From the NCBI GenBank assembly GCA_029931535.1, contig JAQPZY010001684.1, forward strand, positions 8,153,501 through 8,217,500: a stretch of DNA of 64,000 bases. Direction: 5' to 3'. The translations under genes were made by a program, and so were the position numbers. A model generated the notes under the pieces. That model was not told where the DNA came from. It ran no database searches and was given only the letters and a program-made list of their open reading frames with translations. Of this stretch, positions 1 through 10,709 are shown piece after piece; within the stretch, counting starts at the first letter, position 1; each line of letters begins with the position of its first letter. This DNA is from Margaritifera margaritifera. Taxonomy: Eukaryota; Mollusca; Bivalvia; Unionida; Margaritiferidae.

Positions 1-371
1 GTCACTGACAGCTTGTACCTGTCAGTAACAGAAGTATCCAAAGTTACGAACCTTTCTTACGACATGGTCTTACCTAGCTTGTAAGTCAGAAGACGTTAGC
101 TTTTTATCATATAATTAAAAGTAAATAAATACAAAATCATTGTGCCAACAGCAAATCGCAATTATATTTGCAATCGATCCATGCACATAGGAAACTTGCA
201 CAATATATGTGTCCTGTCATGTAATCTGAGTATCAATAGATAATGGTATGTAATTTATATGCTACTTTTAAAAGTAATTTCATGATAAAAATATCATATC
301 ATGCCACCAGTCTCTTGTACTTTTTGTTTTCATCCTTGCATATGAGGATAACTTTACAGATACCTATGCGT

Positions 372-412
372 ATCTCTCTCTATCGCTCTCTCTCTCTCTC
401 TCTCTCTCTCTC

Positions 413-452
<40 letters not shown>

Positions 453-495
453 TCTCTCTCACTTTCTCTCCCTCTCTGTCGAGAGAGAGTGAGAG
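372..495. repeat. Compound microsatellite (TC)n(TA)n(TC)n
   Basis: A TC run is followed by a TA run and then TC and GA-type runs. The same position in copies III and IV holds TG/GA or GA arrays instead, so the repeat type has turned over since duplication. Confidence 0.9.
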
Positions 496-862
496 AGTGA
501 GTGAGTGAATGAGAGACTCCGTTTAAAACGAAATTAGAGGTTACTAACTCGCTGATATTACGATCAACATCGAATGGTCCCTTCTAATGGTGTTGCTATA
601 ATATTTCTCCTCTAGTATACCGAAATTTGGATATAACGACATGGTTCTTTTGCTTCCTTGGACTTTGTTTTATCTGAATATTATGAGAGTGAGAGAGAGA
701 CAGATGGAGGGAGAAAGACTATTGGGTGGTATTTATGAGTGGCAAATCATGGAATTAAGAGGATAAACCTACGATGAGAAGATCATATTCATTATCTATG
801 ATCAGTTCCTTAAAGTCTTGATCAATTTTGTTGGAAATGACGTAAATTTATAACCCTATACA

Positions 863-867
<5 letters not shown>

Positions 868-895
<28 letters not shown>
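868..895. repeat. Poly-T tract
   Basis: An uninterrupted T run of about 28 bases inside the copy I duplicate. It is absent from the matching places at 49080 and 59070, so it arose or expanded after duplication. Confidence 0.85.
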
Positions 896-896
<1 letters not shown>

Positions 897-1534
897 TGCA
901 AAGTTAACATAATAGGGTAAAATCTGTAGTGTGTTCAAAATTATATATCTAAGTTCATGTCTGTACTTAAAGGTTCCTAACAGTAACATAATCCGCAGAT
1001 AGAAATATGATACTTCAAGCGCATACCGTTCTTGACAATAGGCTTGTATTTATTTTTCCGGATGAATTCAAATCTTTTGTAAGACTAACTTCTATGTCAC
1101 TTGCAAGCATAACAGCAACTAAACGCTCATGTTGTATTATGCTAACTAGTTTTATATGCATGGACCAAGGCTTTGGAGGATTGAACAAGTGTGTTGCAAT
1201 ATTAAAGTTATCTAAATTAAGTATTTGCCAAAGTTAAATAATTACGTGCGTATCATTGCCGAGACGCCAATAGAGTCATAGATATGTTAGTATTTTCGTT
1301 ACGGTCAAGTAGTACGACTCTCTATCTGCTAATCCATTTGTCGGATATGTATGTATGAATGTATGCATGATTAGCTAGAAAAAGAACCATAAGCCAATAT
1401 ACAAAACATAATAGAATGCTTTTCTCAATATGTTACATTTTATTTGGTTTGGTATGAGATATCAATAATTACAGGAGGTTCTGCCAACATAAATTTTACA
1501 TGATAGTACTGCACATAATTTGATACCAATTTAA

Positions 1535-4085
1535 TAATTAATAATCTACAATTTTTCGAAGTCGTCTGCTTCAGAGATAAAATGTGCTATTTATTAGGGA
1601 TTTTGATGTGCTGAATTCAAAAATGACAATTAAAACAACTGACTGGCTACTGTTTCCAAGATATTTAAGTTTTTACATTTTACGTCTATGTATATTGTGT
1701 ACATAGTAGACTTTTAATCTTAAATTGTAAACCTAGGTCTTTTCATGTGTTTATGGTTGCTTTACATGATAATATTTCACCTGTCCTGTTTATGCAACAC
1801 TTTAAAAAACACCAAAAGGGTTATATAAATAAAAAATATATTGACACAAAAGTAAAAAAAAACTAGTATGTATATATAAGTACATAATTTAGTCCTTATT
1901 CAGTGTCTACTCGGCGCTTCTTGGCTTGTTTCTTGTATTCATTAAATTGAGCATCTCTTGTCACTGTCCAGCAATAGTCTGCAAGCAATAATGGGCTCCA
2001 TTTGCCCTGATAGCGTTTCTCCATTGTTCCAATGTCCTGGTGAAATCGCTCGCTGTGCTCGTCGCTCACTGCTCCGCAGTTCGGTGGAAAGAAATCTAGA
2101 TGAGAGTGCAAAAAATGTATCTTTAGTGACATGTTGCAACCAAGGCTTTTGTAAGCCTTGATGAGGTTTTCCACCAACTCCCTGTAGTTGTCTGCCTTGT
2201 TGTTTCCAAGAAAATTTATAGCCACTAACTGGAAGGCTTTCCATGCCGTCTTTTCCTTGCCACGCAGTGCACGGTAAAATGCATCATCTCGAAGAAGTTC
2301 ACAAATCTGAGGACCAACAAAGACACCTTCCTTTATCTTAGCTTCACTTAACCTTGGAAATTTTCCACGGAGGTACTTGAAAGCTGCTTGTGTTTTGCCA
2401 ATGGCCTTGATAAAGTTCTTTATCAGACCCAGCCTGATGTGCAAGGGTGGTAACACAATCTTCCTTGATTCAACAAGTGGTGGATGCTGAACACTTTTCA
2501 TCCCAGGCTCAAATGACTGTTGGAGTGGCCAATCTCTCTTGATGCAGTGGGAATCTCTCGCACGACTATCCCATTCGCAGCGAAAATAGCAGTATTTTGT
2601 GTATCCAGTCTACAGACTAAGCAAGAGTGCAAGAACCTTGAAATCGCCACAAAGCGGCCACAGATGTTGGTCATAGTTTAAGCACCTCAAAAGTTGTTTC
2701 CTGTTTTCATAGGTTTCTTTCATATTGACTGCATGACCAACTTTACTTGATGGCAAAACACTGCCATTATGCAACAAAACAGCTTTAAGACTCGTCTTCG
2801 ATGAATCAATGTACAGTCTCCACTCATCTGGATCATGAACGATGTTGAGGGCTGCCATCACACCATCGATGTTGTTGCAGGCTATAAGATCACCTTCCAT
2901 GAAGAAGAATGGGACAAGATCCTTTTGACGGTCAGGGAACATAGAAACCCTAACATCATCTCCCAGGAGATTCCACTGCTGTAGTCTGGAGCCCAACAGC
3001 TTGGCCTTACTCTTGGGCAGTTCTAAATCGCTGACAAGTTCATTCATTTCACCTTGTGTGGTTCAGAGGAGGAGGATGGGAGAAAATATGGGTCATGTGA
3101 CATTGATGGTTGAGGACTAAAAGTTTCATCCTCTTCCTCGTCTGACTCAAGTGAGAATGATTCTGGTGCATCAGGAACCGGCACTCCTTCTCCGTGGGGT
3201 ACTGGGCGTATAGCTGACGGAATGTTTGGATAATGCACAGTCCACTTTTTCTTCTTTGACACATCTTTCTCAACTGGAGGCCCCATGCAGAAGTAACAAT
3301 TGCTGATACGATCTGTTGGCCCTTTCCAAATCATTGGCACTGCAAAAGGCATAGATTTCCTTTTCCTGTTCAACCACTGGCGAAGATTTGTTGCACAAGT
3401 GTTGCAGCATATGTGTGGGGTCCACATCCTGTCCTGATCTCCAATTTTGCAGCCAAAATAAAAGTGATAGGCTTTCTTAACCATAGTGGTTATTCTGTGC
3501 TTTTGTGATGCAAAAGTCACTTCACCACAAACATAGCAGAAGTTATCTGCATTGTTCACACAAGTACGAGGCATCTCTGCTCACTTTGGCTAAACAGAAA
3601 TGTGTCCCTTTGCAAAATCAAACACTGACAAATAAGAGAGAACGACACTGTATGATTTGTAGAGCTGATATATGGCAATTTCGTCAGCAGAGTGATGTAA
3701 GCTTAGTTGTGATTGCATCATCCATGATTTCTAGGAATAACATGATGCAATTTATATCATGTATGACGCAATACCAGCTTCAGATTGCATCATTCATTGA
3801 TATGCCTAAAAAGCAAGTACTGTCCAAACCCAGTCATAGATTTATTCATAGATCCAGTCAAAGATGTATTTTAGTCATTTCCGGTTTAAATTTCGATCCC
3901 TTCCCTTTATAACTCACTTATCATCCGCCATTCGCAAGTCAAGGGTCATATATACTGACCCAGTATAATATCTTTAAAACTAGAGCCCATCAACAATTTC
4001 AAGCATCATTTTCGTTCTCAGTGACCCAGAATTAGTAAAGTTTGACAACATTTATTGCGGAAGCATTTTTTCTGTAGACCAGTGT
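1535..4085 (-). mobile_element. Insertion carrying a transposase-like pseudogene
   Basis: Copy III runs straight through this place (near 50345-50370), whereas copy I has about 2.5 kb of extra DNA between the two matching flanks. The left flank is the 'tttaataatt' block near 1530 and the right flank is the 'aagtctttcttgcatttt' block near 4108. The extra DNA holds the broken minus-strand gene at 3574-1896 and, behind its start, about 350 bases with several repeated 'gattgcatca'-like words. Exact ends and terminal repeats could not be resolved by eye. Confidence 0.65.
1896..3574 (-). pseudogene. Transposase-like repeat-family gene, two lesions
   Basis: Three reading-frame pieces on the minus strand make up one protein of roughly 560 residues. 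The first (3574-3044) has Cys-x2-Cys pairs and His residues that look like a zinc-binding, ZAD-like head, then an acidic, Ser-rich linker. The second (3047-2610) and third (2609-1896) are in the same frame, split by one TAG at 2612-2610. Conserved acidic positions (FIDSSK, GDFKV and SDEHSERFHQD) suggest a DDE/RNase H-like transposase core; this is inference. I recall the family as a widespread, mostly unnamed repeat gene of arthropods and other invertebrates. A shift in frame separates pieces one and two, which overlap by the four bases ATGA. The copy is therefore probably dead, though only lightly damaged. Confidence 0.8.
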
Positions 4086-4284
4086 AATTGAAACTACGTT
4101 CAAATGCAAAGTCTTTCTTGCATTTTATTATATAAAAGAAGATGTGACAAGGTGCGAAAAGAAAACGATCGAAATAGTAAAACAGTATTTATTAACTTAA
4201 ATGTACTATGAGACTATATATAGAGAGACAGACAGACAGACAGAGACAGAGAAAGAGAGAGACTAATAGGTAGTATTTATGTGT

Positions 4285-4500
4285 CAAGGGTATATCTGTA
4301 ACATTATGTGTATGGCAAGAGTATGTATGTAACATTCTCTATGTGTCAAGGCTATATCTGTAACATTATGTGTATGGCAAGAGTATGTATGTAACATTCT
4401 CTATGTGTCAAGGCTATATCTGTAACATTATGTGTATGGCAAGAGTATGTATGTAACATTCTCTATGTGTCAAGGCTATATCTGTAACATTTTGTTTGTC
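4285..4500 (+). repeat. 62-bp composite minisatellite
   Basis: The word 'tatatctgtaac' starts at 4291, 4353, 4415 and 4477, an exact 62-base period, and the units are almost identical. Each unit is itself two related halves of about 31 bases, one with 'gtgtcaaggctatatctgtaac' style sequence (cut here in meaning only) and one with 'tggcaagagtatgtatgtaa'. Two weaker half-units follow up to about 4565. Copy IV at 59410 has only one such half-unit. Confidence 0.9.
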
Positions 4501-4870
4501 AAGGGGATATATGTAGTCTTCTGTGTGTGTCAAGGTCATATCTGTAGCATTCAATCTCATAGATTGTAAGAAAATATTACGTCATAACAGCAAGAATATC
4601 CATCAAACAGGACGTGACTTGTCAATCGTAGGAAAGATATGAATACTGTAAAAAGTATAAGTATACATTTAATCATTTGTAAGAATTGCAATATGTACCA
4701 CAACAGGAAAAAGCTTGGTGTCAAAAGTATTGACCGGGTGGATTTGGTTCAATGAAGACATAAAGACCAGTTATAAAAATAACATTTATTTACAAGACAG
4801 AAATGAATACGAAATTACTCTATCATCCGCAATTCAGACATTACTTAGTTACACATATCAAATTTTTATA

Positions 4871-4926
4871 AGGTACTCAGTTTAGAGAACACAAATTTTG
4901 ATCAGGTACTCAGTTTAGAGAACACA
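4871..4926 (+). repeat. 33-bp tandem pair
   Basis: The block 'aggtactcagtttagagaac' occurs at 4871 and again at 4904, a 33-base period, with the second copy followed by diverged sequence. Confidence 0.85.
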
Positions 4927-6615
4927 TATTTTCTACAAGTGGACTATACATGCACTAAATATTGATACTCGAATTGTATGCTACATTCTAAACTAAATTT
5001 TAATAAGCTTTCAACGTGTAATTCATGGATTTATCCGCAATCAGAAGTAATATACTTATCAGGAACATGGAAATAAGCGTTTCCAAGTAACACTCTGCTA
5101 TAATGGGACATTTAAGAAATCAGATTTAAAATGACCTTACCAATATTGCCACTTTATAGAATCTTCCTACAGGTTCTATTCTGCCATATTTGCTATTGTG
5201 TGTACGATGTCCCATCGATTATTTAACCACTTTAGTACAAATCAGAAAAAGGTGGGAAATCGAAGGTGGCCTGAGATTGAGGTTTGTCATTACTTTTAGA
5301 ATTTACATGATGTATACACATTCATTTCAGTATGAAGTTAGATATATATTAAAACGTTTATTCAGTCAACCAGGATTAATAACGTTTAACGGCAATTATC
5401 GTTTCATAAACATAGAATTAGGAAGCCGCCTGTGATCACATCTGTCGATGCCTATGACGTTTTTACATGGATTATGTATGAATGTCTATATTGAATTTAT
5501 ACTATGTGTCCATGAGATAAGTTGTACTTTAGTGGTCATTTTGTGAACAACATATTTACTGTATCTGAGTTCAAGGTCAGTCTTGTTTAGATAGCATTTA
5601 ACAAATAGATTGGAATTTTCCATGTCTTGATGTGAGAAAACTCAGGTACGCACATGAAATTTCGATCAGAGTTACTTATATTCTAGAATATTATGTTAGG
5701 TGACTTATCCTTATATTTATACAGGTTTGGTAAACAAGGTTTCATTCCTATACTAAACTTCATATTATTAAGATCAGTCTATTAAGGAATTTATTTTAGT
5801 AATCAGTTGTGAAAATCAGAACCAATTTAGAGAGGAATTATGTATTTGAAATAATAATTGGAATTACTAAAAGTGCTCATTCTCATTTTGGATTAATACT
5901 TGACTTTGGGATTTATGTTAATTCGTTCCAAGATATTATGGATTACATCACTGAGGCATATCAGGACATTCACGACTACTGACACTTCAGGACATTCAAG
6001 GCTACTGGATTTATTCGGAACATTCTCTATTTAGGACTTGTGATTAGGACACTTAGGATTATTGGATTATTTTGGAGTTTAATTCACGCTACTGTTAGTG
6101 TCTTTTGAATTTTCACTTTTATTGTCGAGAAATAAATTGCTTGTTGATTTTACTTACATTGTTGGTTTCACTTTCTTTCTGTTACATTATTTTAAGACCT
6201 AGAGTCGTAACGTATGCTTGTCGGATGACGAATGGTGAAAGCGGGAATTAATGAACAAAACAATCGGGACATGACAATTTATAGTCGAATAGAGATGTAG
6301 GCAAGAGGTCGGAGGGCGAAAAATCAAGTGAGCGCTGTATGGAAAAATGGGATTATCCTTATTCAGAAATAGATCCGTCACAATTTACAAGTGCGCACAT
6401 TTTACCTATAAGCAACGTGGTCGGCACAGTTTATACTAGGTATGTGTAGCACTTCAGACAAACACGATCCCTGACAACAATTTGCAGTATTTACTTACCA
6501 AAATAGTTCAAATCTTTTGTGAAAGAGGCGTTTTTTAGTCCGTGTCCTTTGCAACACACGTAAATGAGCAAAACGAGGATATGCGAAACTAGTAACTAAT
6601 ACAAGTTCATAACGC

Positions 6616-6685
6616 AGCTACAACAACAACAACAACAACAATAACTACTACTACTACTACTTCTACTACTAATACTACTTTTACT
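6616..6685. repeat. Trinucleotide microsatellite (CAA)n/(CTA)n
   Basis: A CAA run passes into a CTA run. The matching place in copy III (51420-51480) carries a related but interrupted CTA/TAG array. Confidence 0.85.
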
Positions 6686-7859
6686 AGGTAGCTTTTGAAG
6701 TTTGGTCTTCCTCGCTAACATGGGAATGGGTAAAGGGTAAAAGTATCTATATGTATTGTGGTTTGTAGCTAGAGTGATATCTGTTAAAACTTTTTCATAA
6801 ATGAGATACTGTTATAATTTTAGCCTACATTTCCTATATTCTTCCATCAGATCTATTTTAATTCCTGAAAATTAGGAAATCATACGCCACCTACTCGCGT
6901 CACGTCCATCCACCTATCTGTCCTCCACCCATTCATCAATTTATCAAGCAATCTATTAACAGACTAGAGAACAGGCTTTGCAAAACACATGTCCCTGTGG
7001 TTAATCGTTTTGAACTCAACTCCGAATTTTCAGCCTTTTGACCCTCTTGAATAGGTCTCTGAGGACAAAGACTGACCCAGGTCAAATGAGAGTTGAGTAT
7101 GTCTTTTCGTGGTTATTAAGTATATAAATGGTAATAAGGCGGGGATCTGAATAGTGTCGAATCTATTCCCCACGGGGTAAGTCTGTTGGGGGTAAGGACC
7201 ACTATCCAAGGCCAATATCAGTTGCCCATTACATATGTATACAGTTATTGGGTAGGGATCTAAATAGTTTATAAGTCAAGACCTAAAGGATAAGTCCATA
7301 GGGACATAAATCGATGGATGGATCAACTGATTGATTAAACATCAAGGTGAAGGGCTCCTGGTTCTCAGAGGACTGATGGTGGGTATGGGTTGAGCCTTTA
7401 CAGTCATTTGTCCCCATATGAAAAAATAAAAAAATAAAATTATTCTGATGTAGTTTTACTGGGTACATATTCTCGCTGAAATCTTCAAATCAAAGAGACA
7501 AGTACAAGTACATATCGTATATGGTCCAAATTTAAAGAATCCATGTATGTTGTCATTTTAGCGACAGACATCATTCAATATGGCAGATTCCATGATACAA
7601 AAAAGAAAGAAAAGAAAAAGAATCAACGTTAAGGAAGAAACTAACTCAATAATAGATGACTATATCTAATCTAAACCTACCTTCTGCTCCAGGTCTTTCG
7701 CCCAAAACCTGCAGATGCATCAGAAGATGTATATTCGTTGCAAATATTTGACAACATAGGTCCCTTGGTTATAAGTCTGTATGTTACAACGGTTCAATTA
7801 CTATGCAAATGAATTAAAAAGGAAGATGTTAACATCAAACTATACTTTCTCGTCTCTAG

Positions 7860-7962
7860 TATGTTTTATGATACAGAAGACAGCAGTTTGTTAAAAGGAT
7901 GTTCATGGTCAGAAAGCTGTAAAACACCTGAATTAGACTATAGTATGAAATTATCCGTGTAG
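7860..7962 (+). pseudogene. Vestigial small exon, copy I
   Basis: A pyrimidine-rich stretch ending in 'tctctag' at 7859 looks like a splice acceptor. The next 103 bases are open in one frame only, ending in a stop TAG at 7960-7962. Copy IV has the same structure and the same length at 63159-63261, with the protein strings matching at most positions (both contain CKTPELDYSM). In copy IV the TAG is followed directly by GTAAGT, a strong donor; here the donor reads ATAAGC and is broken. I do not recognise the peptide. Confidence 0.45.
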
Positions 7963-9179
7963 ATAAGCCTCAATAATAGCTGTAATTGTTATACCATAGG
8001 AACTAATCCAAGTTTAACAAGGAACCCTGCACCCCAACATATTGATATGTAATTTATTGACTTCATGTAGCTTATGTTAAGAAATTATTATGCTTTTAAA
8101 ATACTCTTTGGGAAAATAATAGAACAAAACACTTCAATTGCTTGGAAGAATTCCTACATATTGTACAGCACGAACAATGGATATTTATTTGTTTCTTAAA
8201 TGACGAGACTCCACTATCAAACGGGTTTGCTAGCTGGAAAGATTTCATTTAGGTTCAACCTAAAGATGGCAGACTTCGAGGAGGGTTGCTCGGTTTGACC
8301 GAATGGTTGTCTTGCTTTGCAGCAATTCTAAGTTGCAAGTCACTGTCATAGACTGCTCAGATCGATTAATATACTGTGGAGTGCACGAACATTTCGAACA
8401 TAACAAAACTGTTGTTTGAGACTGCGTGAGATTTTCTCCTTGCATTTTGTTAGCAACTCAAGTCTCATTCATAATATTACACGATGTGCCATCAGATCTG
8501 TGTAGGAAATTATACAAATACCAACATGGGTTGAAACAAACAGCTAAGGCGCATATTTGCACTGATACACAAACTTAGTATTTAGCTTTTACTGATGTAA
8601 TTGAGCATTTATTTAGAAGTGTAGAGATAAACCTTTGTAGCAGCAGTGATGCATAATAGCTGTGATTGAAAGTAGTTATCCCCAGAAGCTACACTGTTTA
8701 ATTTATTCTAGCCGTTAAAGAAAGATTTAATCACTTCTAGGCCATAAACCGTTTGTATACTGTGCACTAGTAGATATATTTGCTTTTTGACAGTGACACA
8801 GATGATACAACTATGACTTTGGAAAAGATAATATATTATTTGACCCAAAGATAAGCTAATATTACAATTTATATTGAGGAGATATAAATAGACAAGATTA
8901 GCTGAATTTTAAATGATATTGCCAGCACGTCTCTTGGAACAGTTGCAGTAAGATTTTATTCATATTTTATAATAACACTAGTGTTCCAAACTGATATAAA
9001 CTACTCGTCAATGCATCAGTCAAAATGTTACTGGAATTATTACGTAATTATGCAAGTCTAAAGAAACCAGGCATTCAATATATACCATAGAGATGTATAA
9101 AATCTATTAAAAATAAGATTCACCCTAAGCATTTCTAGGTGACAATGACCATGTTATTGTCGATTTTCATTCTTCTTTG

Positions 9180-9365
9180 CCAGTTTTTGTCCCCATGCTT
9201 TAGAGTCGGGGATATGCGATATTATCATGTTGTCTGTATGTCCGTTACGAAATGTATTCTTTAATCAGTGGTAGTTATTTTGCCCATACGGTAACCTTGT
9301 GTAAGAGGGTATTATTCATTAACCCCTCTTCTTCGGTCTGTGAGAGGGAGTTCAAAGTTAAATTA
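9180..9365 (+). repeat. Dispersed repeat, 'gtccccatgcttta' type
   Basis: This block resembles 16150-16340, sharing 'tttttgtccccatgcttta', 'gtcggggatat', 'gggtattatt' and 'aacccctc' in order. Related but longer versions lie at 48150-48290 and 57900-58300. It looks like an unclassified interspersed repeat. Confidence 0.65.
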
Positions 9366-9471
9366 ACGAAGTGCTGATGAACTGGACGACACGATTATTT
9401 GCAGACAACAAAGATAGGAATAACAAAAACTTGCCAAGTATTTTTAGAAGTATAATCAGCAATCAATTAGG

Positions 9472-9555
9472 ATGCGTGGAAGAGTGCAAGTTAATCTTAC
9501 ATTTACTGAATACTTCATCGCACCTAGCTCAGCATACGAATCACATGTGATTTAT
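9472..9555 (+). other. Short open frame conserved in copies I and III
   Basis: An ATG at 9472 opens a frame whose peptide (with QVNLTF and IAPSSAY) matches that of the frame beginning at 52866 in copy III over about 24 residues, with a few substitutions. It lies about 0.3 kb upstream of the exon 2 remnants in both copies. I do not recognise it; it may be a vestigial exon or simply recent duplication. Confidence 0.3.
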
Positions 9556-9606
9556 TGTTCTTTTTTTCTGCAATCTTTCGTACAAGTCTGCATGTTAAAG
9601 AAAACA

Positions 9607-9607
<1 letters not shown>

Positions 9608-9669
<62 letters not shown>

Positions 9670-9735
9670 TTCGACTGTTTGTCAATAACTCAGACCTTCG
9701 AACTGTTTTGAGAATACATACATACCCCCCCCACC

Positions 9736-9808
<73 letters not shown>
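9608..9808. repeat. Two (TA)n arrays
   Basis: TA runs at 9608-9667 and 9738-9808 flank about 70 bases of unique sequence that includes a short C run. Copy III has a single long TA run at the matching place (53110-53186). Confidence 0.95.
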
Positions 9809-9812
<4 letters not shown>

Positions 9813-9852
9813 TTTGTTAAGTAGTACACCTAATTGTATCTTCTTTGTACAG

Positions 9853-10150
9853 ATAATTTTCCAAATGGCTTCAGAAATGAAGGTGAGCTACCACCTTTGA
9901 ACTAGTGTGTTCGATCTGTGGCCTTGTCTTAGCATGTGGTAATCGTAGTGAGCGGACCAGGAAATGAAAAATTCATTTTACACCAGCTTGTGAAAAGTAA
10001 CTTAGAATATATTGAAAAGAGGTAAGATTTTGTCTGACTGATACTAAAGGACGGTAAGAAAGAGAAGCAAAGAGGAAATATTTGATCGTCATCTTTACCA
10101 TGTGTCCATCCGACATTTGACAGGTAAAAGCGCCATGTTATATACAGGTA
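9853..10150 (+). pseudogene. Exon 2 remnant of the protease-like gene, copy I
   Basis: It follows an acceptor-like 'ttctttgtacag' and begins in the same phase (one base carried over) as the intact exon 2 at 41474-41209. The first residues read DNFPNG and include ELPPL, as in copy II and copy III and similar to QLPENL in the intact gene. An in-frame TAG follows after about 17 codons and more stops later. Nucleotide matches to 19780-20080 and 53225-53520 continue past the coding part. Confidence 0.6.
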
Positions 10151-10194
10151 CAACACGACATTTTCTTAGTGCATTAAATATACGATATTTTCAA

Positions 10195-10417
10195 GTTACC
10201 GTATATTATCGCGTATAAGCTCAGTCCAAATGCAAACAACATAGACCCTGATCTGCCATCGCTTAATGCGCCGGCAGATCAGGGTCTATGTTGTTTGTTC
10301 TACTGATTAGTCCTTACAAACTGCATAAACCCAGATATGCGGCGCATTATGCGACGGCAGATCTGGGTCTATGCAGTTTGCAGTTGGTATCGATTTATAC
10401 GCGAATATAGACGGTAA
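10195..10417. mobile_element. Double-hairpin MITE with target duplication
   Basis: Outer inverted repeats of about 23 bases (10196-10218 and 10395-10417, with TTACCG at one end and CGGTAA at the other) enclose two hairpins. Hairpin one is a perfect 25-base inverted repeat (10233-10257 with 10273-10297, loop 15). Hairpin two pairs 10317-10340 with 10356-10380 with very few mismatches. The element is flanked by TTCAA at 10190-10194 and 10418-10422. Copy II (near 20127) has a single uninterrupted TTCAA at the matching place and copy III (near 53550) a closely similar word. It encodes nothing. Confidence 0.85.
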
Positions 10418-10504
10418 TTCAACGTTTTTAGTTAAATTTGTACACCTCAAGAATTTTTCACATTTATACCCCTATATCTCTCTATTTATCAATCTGCCGA
10501 TTCA

Positions 10505-10690
10505 GGGGAGCAGTGACACCTCATTTGGTAGAGCGTCGGACTCGTAATCCAAGAGTCAAGGGTTCGATACCCGCCCAGGCCAGTCAAAGTCGGACGCCTA
10601 GGTGTGTCCTTGGTAAAGGCACTTAGTTCCCATTTCAACGCAATGATTTAACCAATAATATCTTAAAAGCGCCGTTTAAAATAAATAAAA
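10505..10690 (+). mobile_element. tRNA-headed SINE (Thr-like), copy I
   Basis: The head has an A-box-like 'tttggtagagcgtcgg', an anticodon-loop-like 'actcgtaatc' (CGT, Thr-like) and a B box 'gggttcgataccc'. It is followed by a non-tRNA body starting 'ccaggccagtc' and an A-rich tail. It lies at the same relative place as the SINE at 53629 in copy III, so the insertion predates that duplication. Another member lies on the minus strand at 59730-59850. Confidence 0.8.
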
Positions 10691-10709
10691 CAAAACAAAT
10701 TTATCTATT

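Larger units (their letters stand above)
1..1535 (+). repeat. Segmental duplicate, copy I, left part
   Basis: This stretch aligns by eye along its length with 48260-50350 and, for roughly its first 1.2 kb, with 58420-59340. Shared runs include the Tyr-rich opening region, the 'tgccaccagtctctt' block (303, 48553 and 58730), and the 'gaaatgacgtaaatttat' block (835 and 59022). No open frame in it looks like a real gene: the longest ones are low-complexity translations of TC and TA repeats. It is the left part of the duplicated unit that also carries decayed protease-gene exons further right. Confidence 0.75.
4085..9000 (+). repeat. Segmental duplicate, copy I, middle part
   Basis: This stretch matches copy III (about 50365-51960) and copy IV (about 59400-64000) in the same order. 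Examples are the 'ggtgggaaatcgaaggtggcc' region at 5250 (also 50705 and 61748), the 'gacccaggtcaaatga' region at 7073 (also 62385), and the region at 8270-8450 (also 63370-63550). No intact gene is visible. The only coding-like element is the vestigial exon at 7860-7962. Confidence 0.75.

Noticed and set aside
3505..3912. Plus-strand open frame of 135 residues
   Set aside because: It is antisense to the transposase-like gene start and its repeat-rich leader, with no recognisable content.
4285..4500. A CRISPR array
   Set aside because: The units are tandem without unique spacers, in a eukaryotic setting.
10540..10580. A functional tRNA-Thr gene
   Set aside because: The anticodon region and A/B boxes are present, but the acceptor stem does not pair and a SINE body and tail follow. 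Several diverged copies exist in the window.
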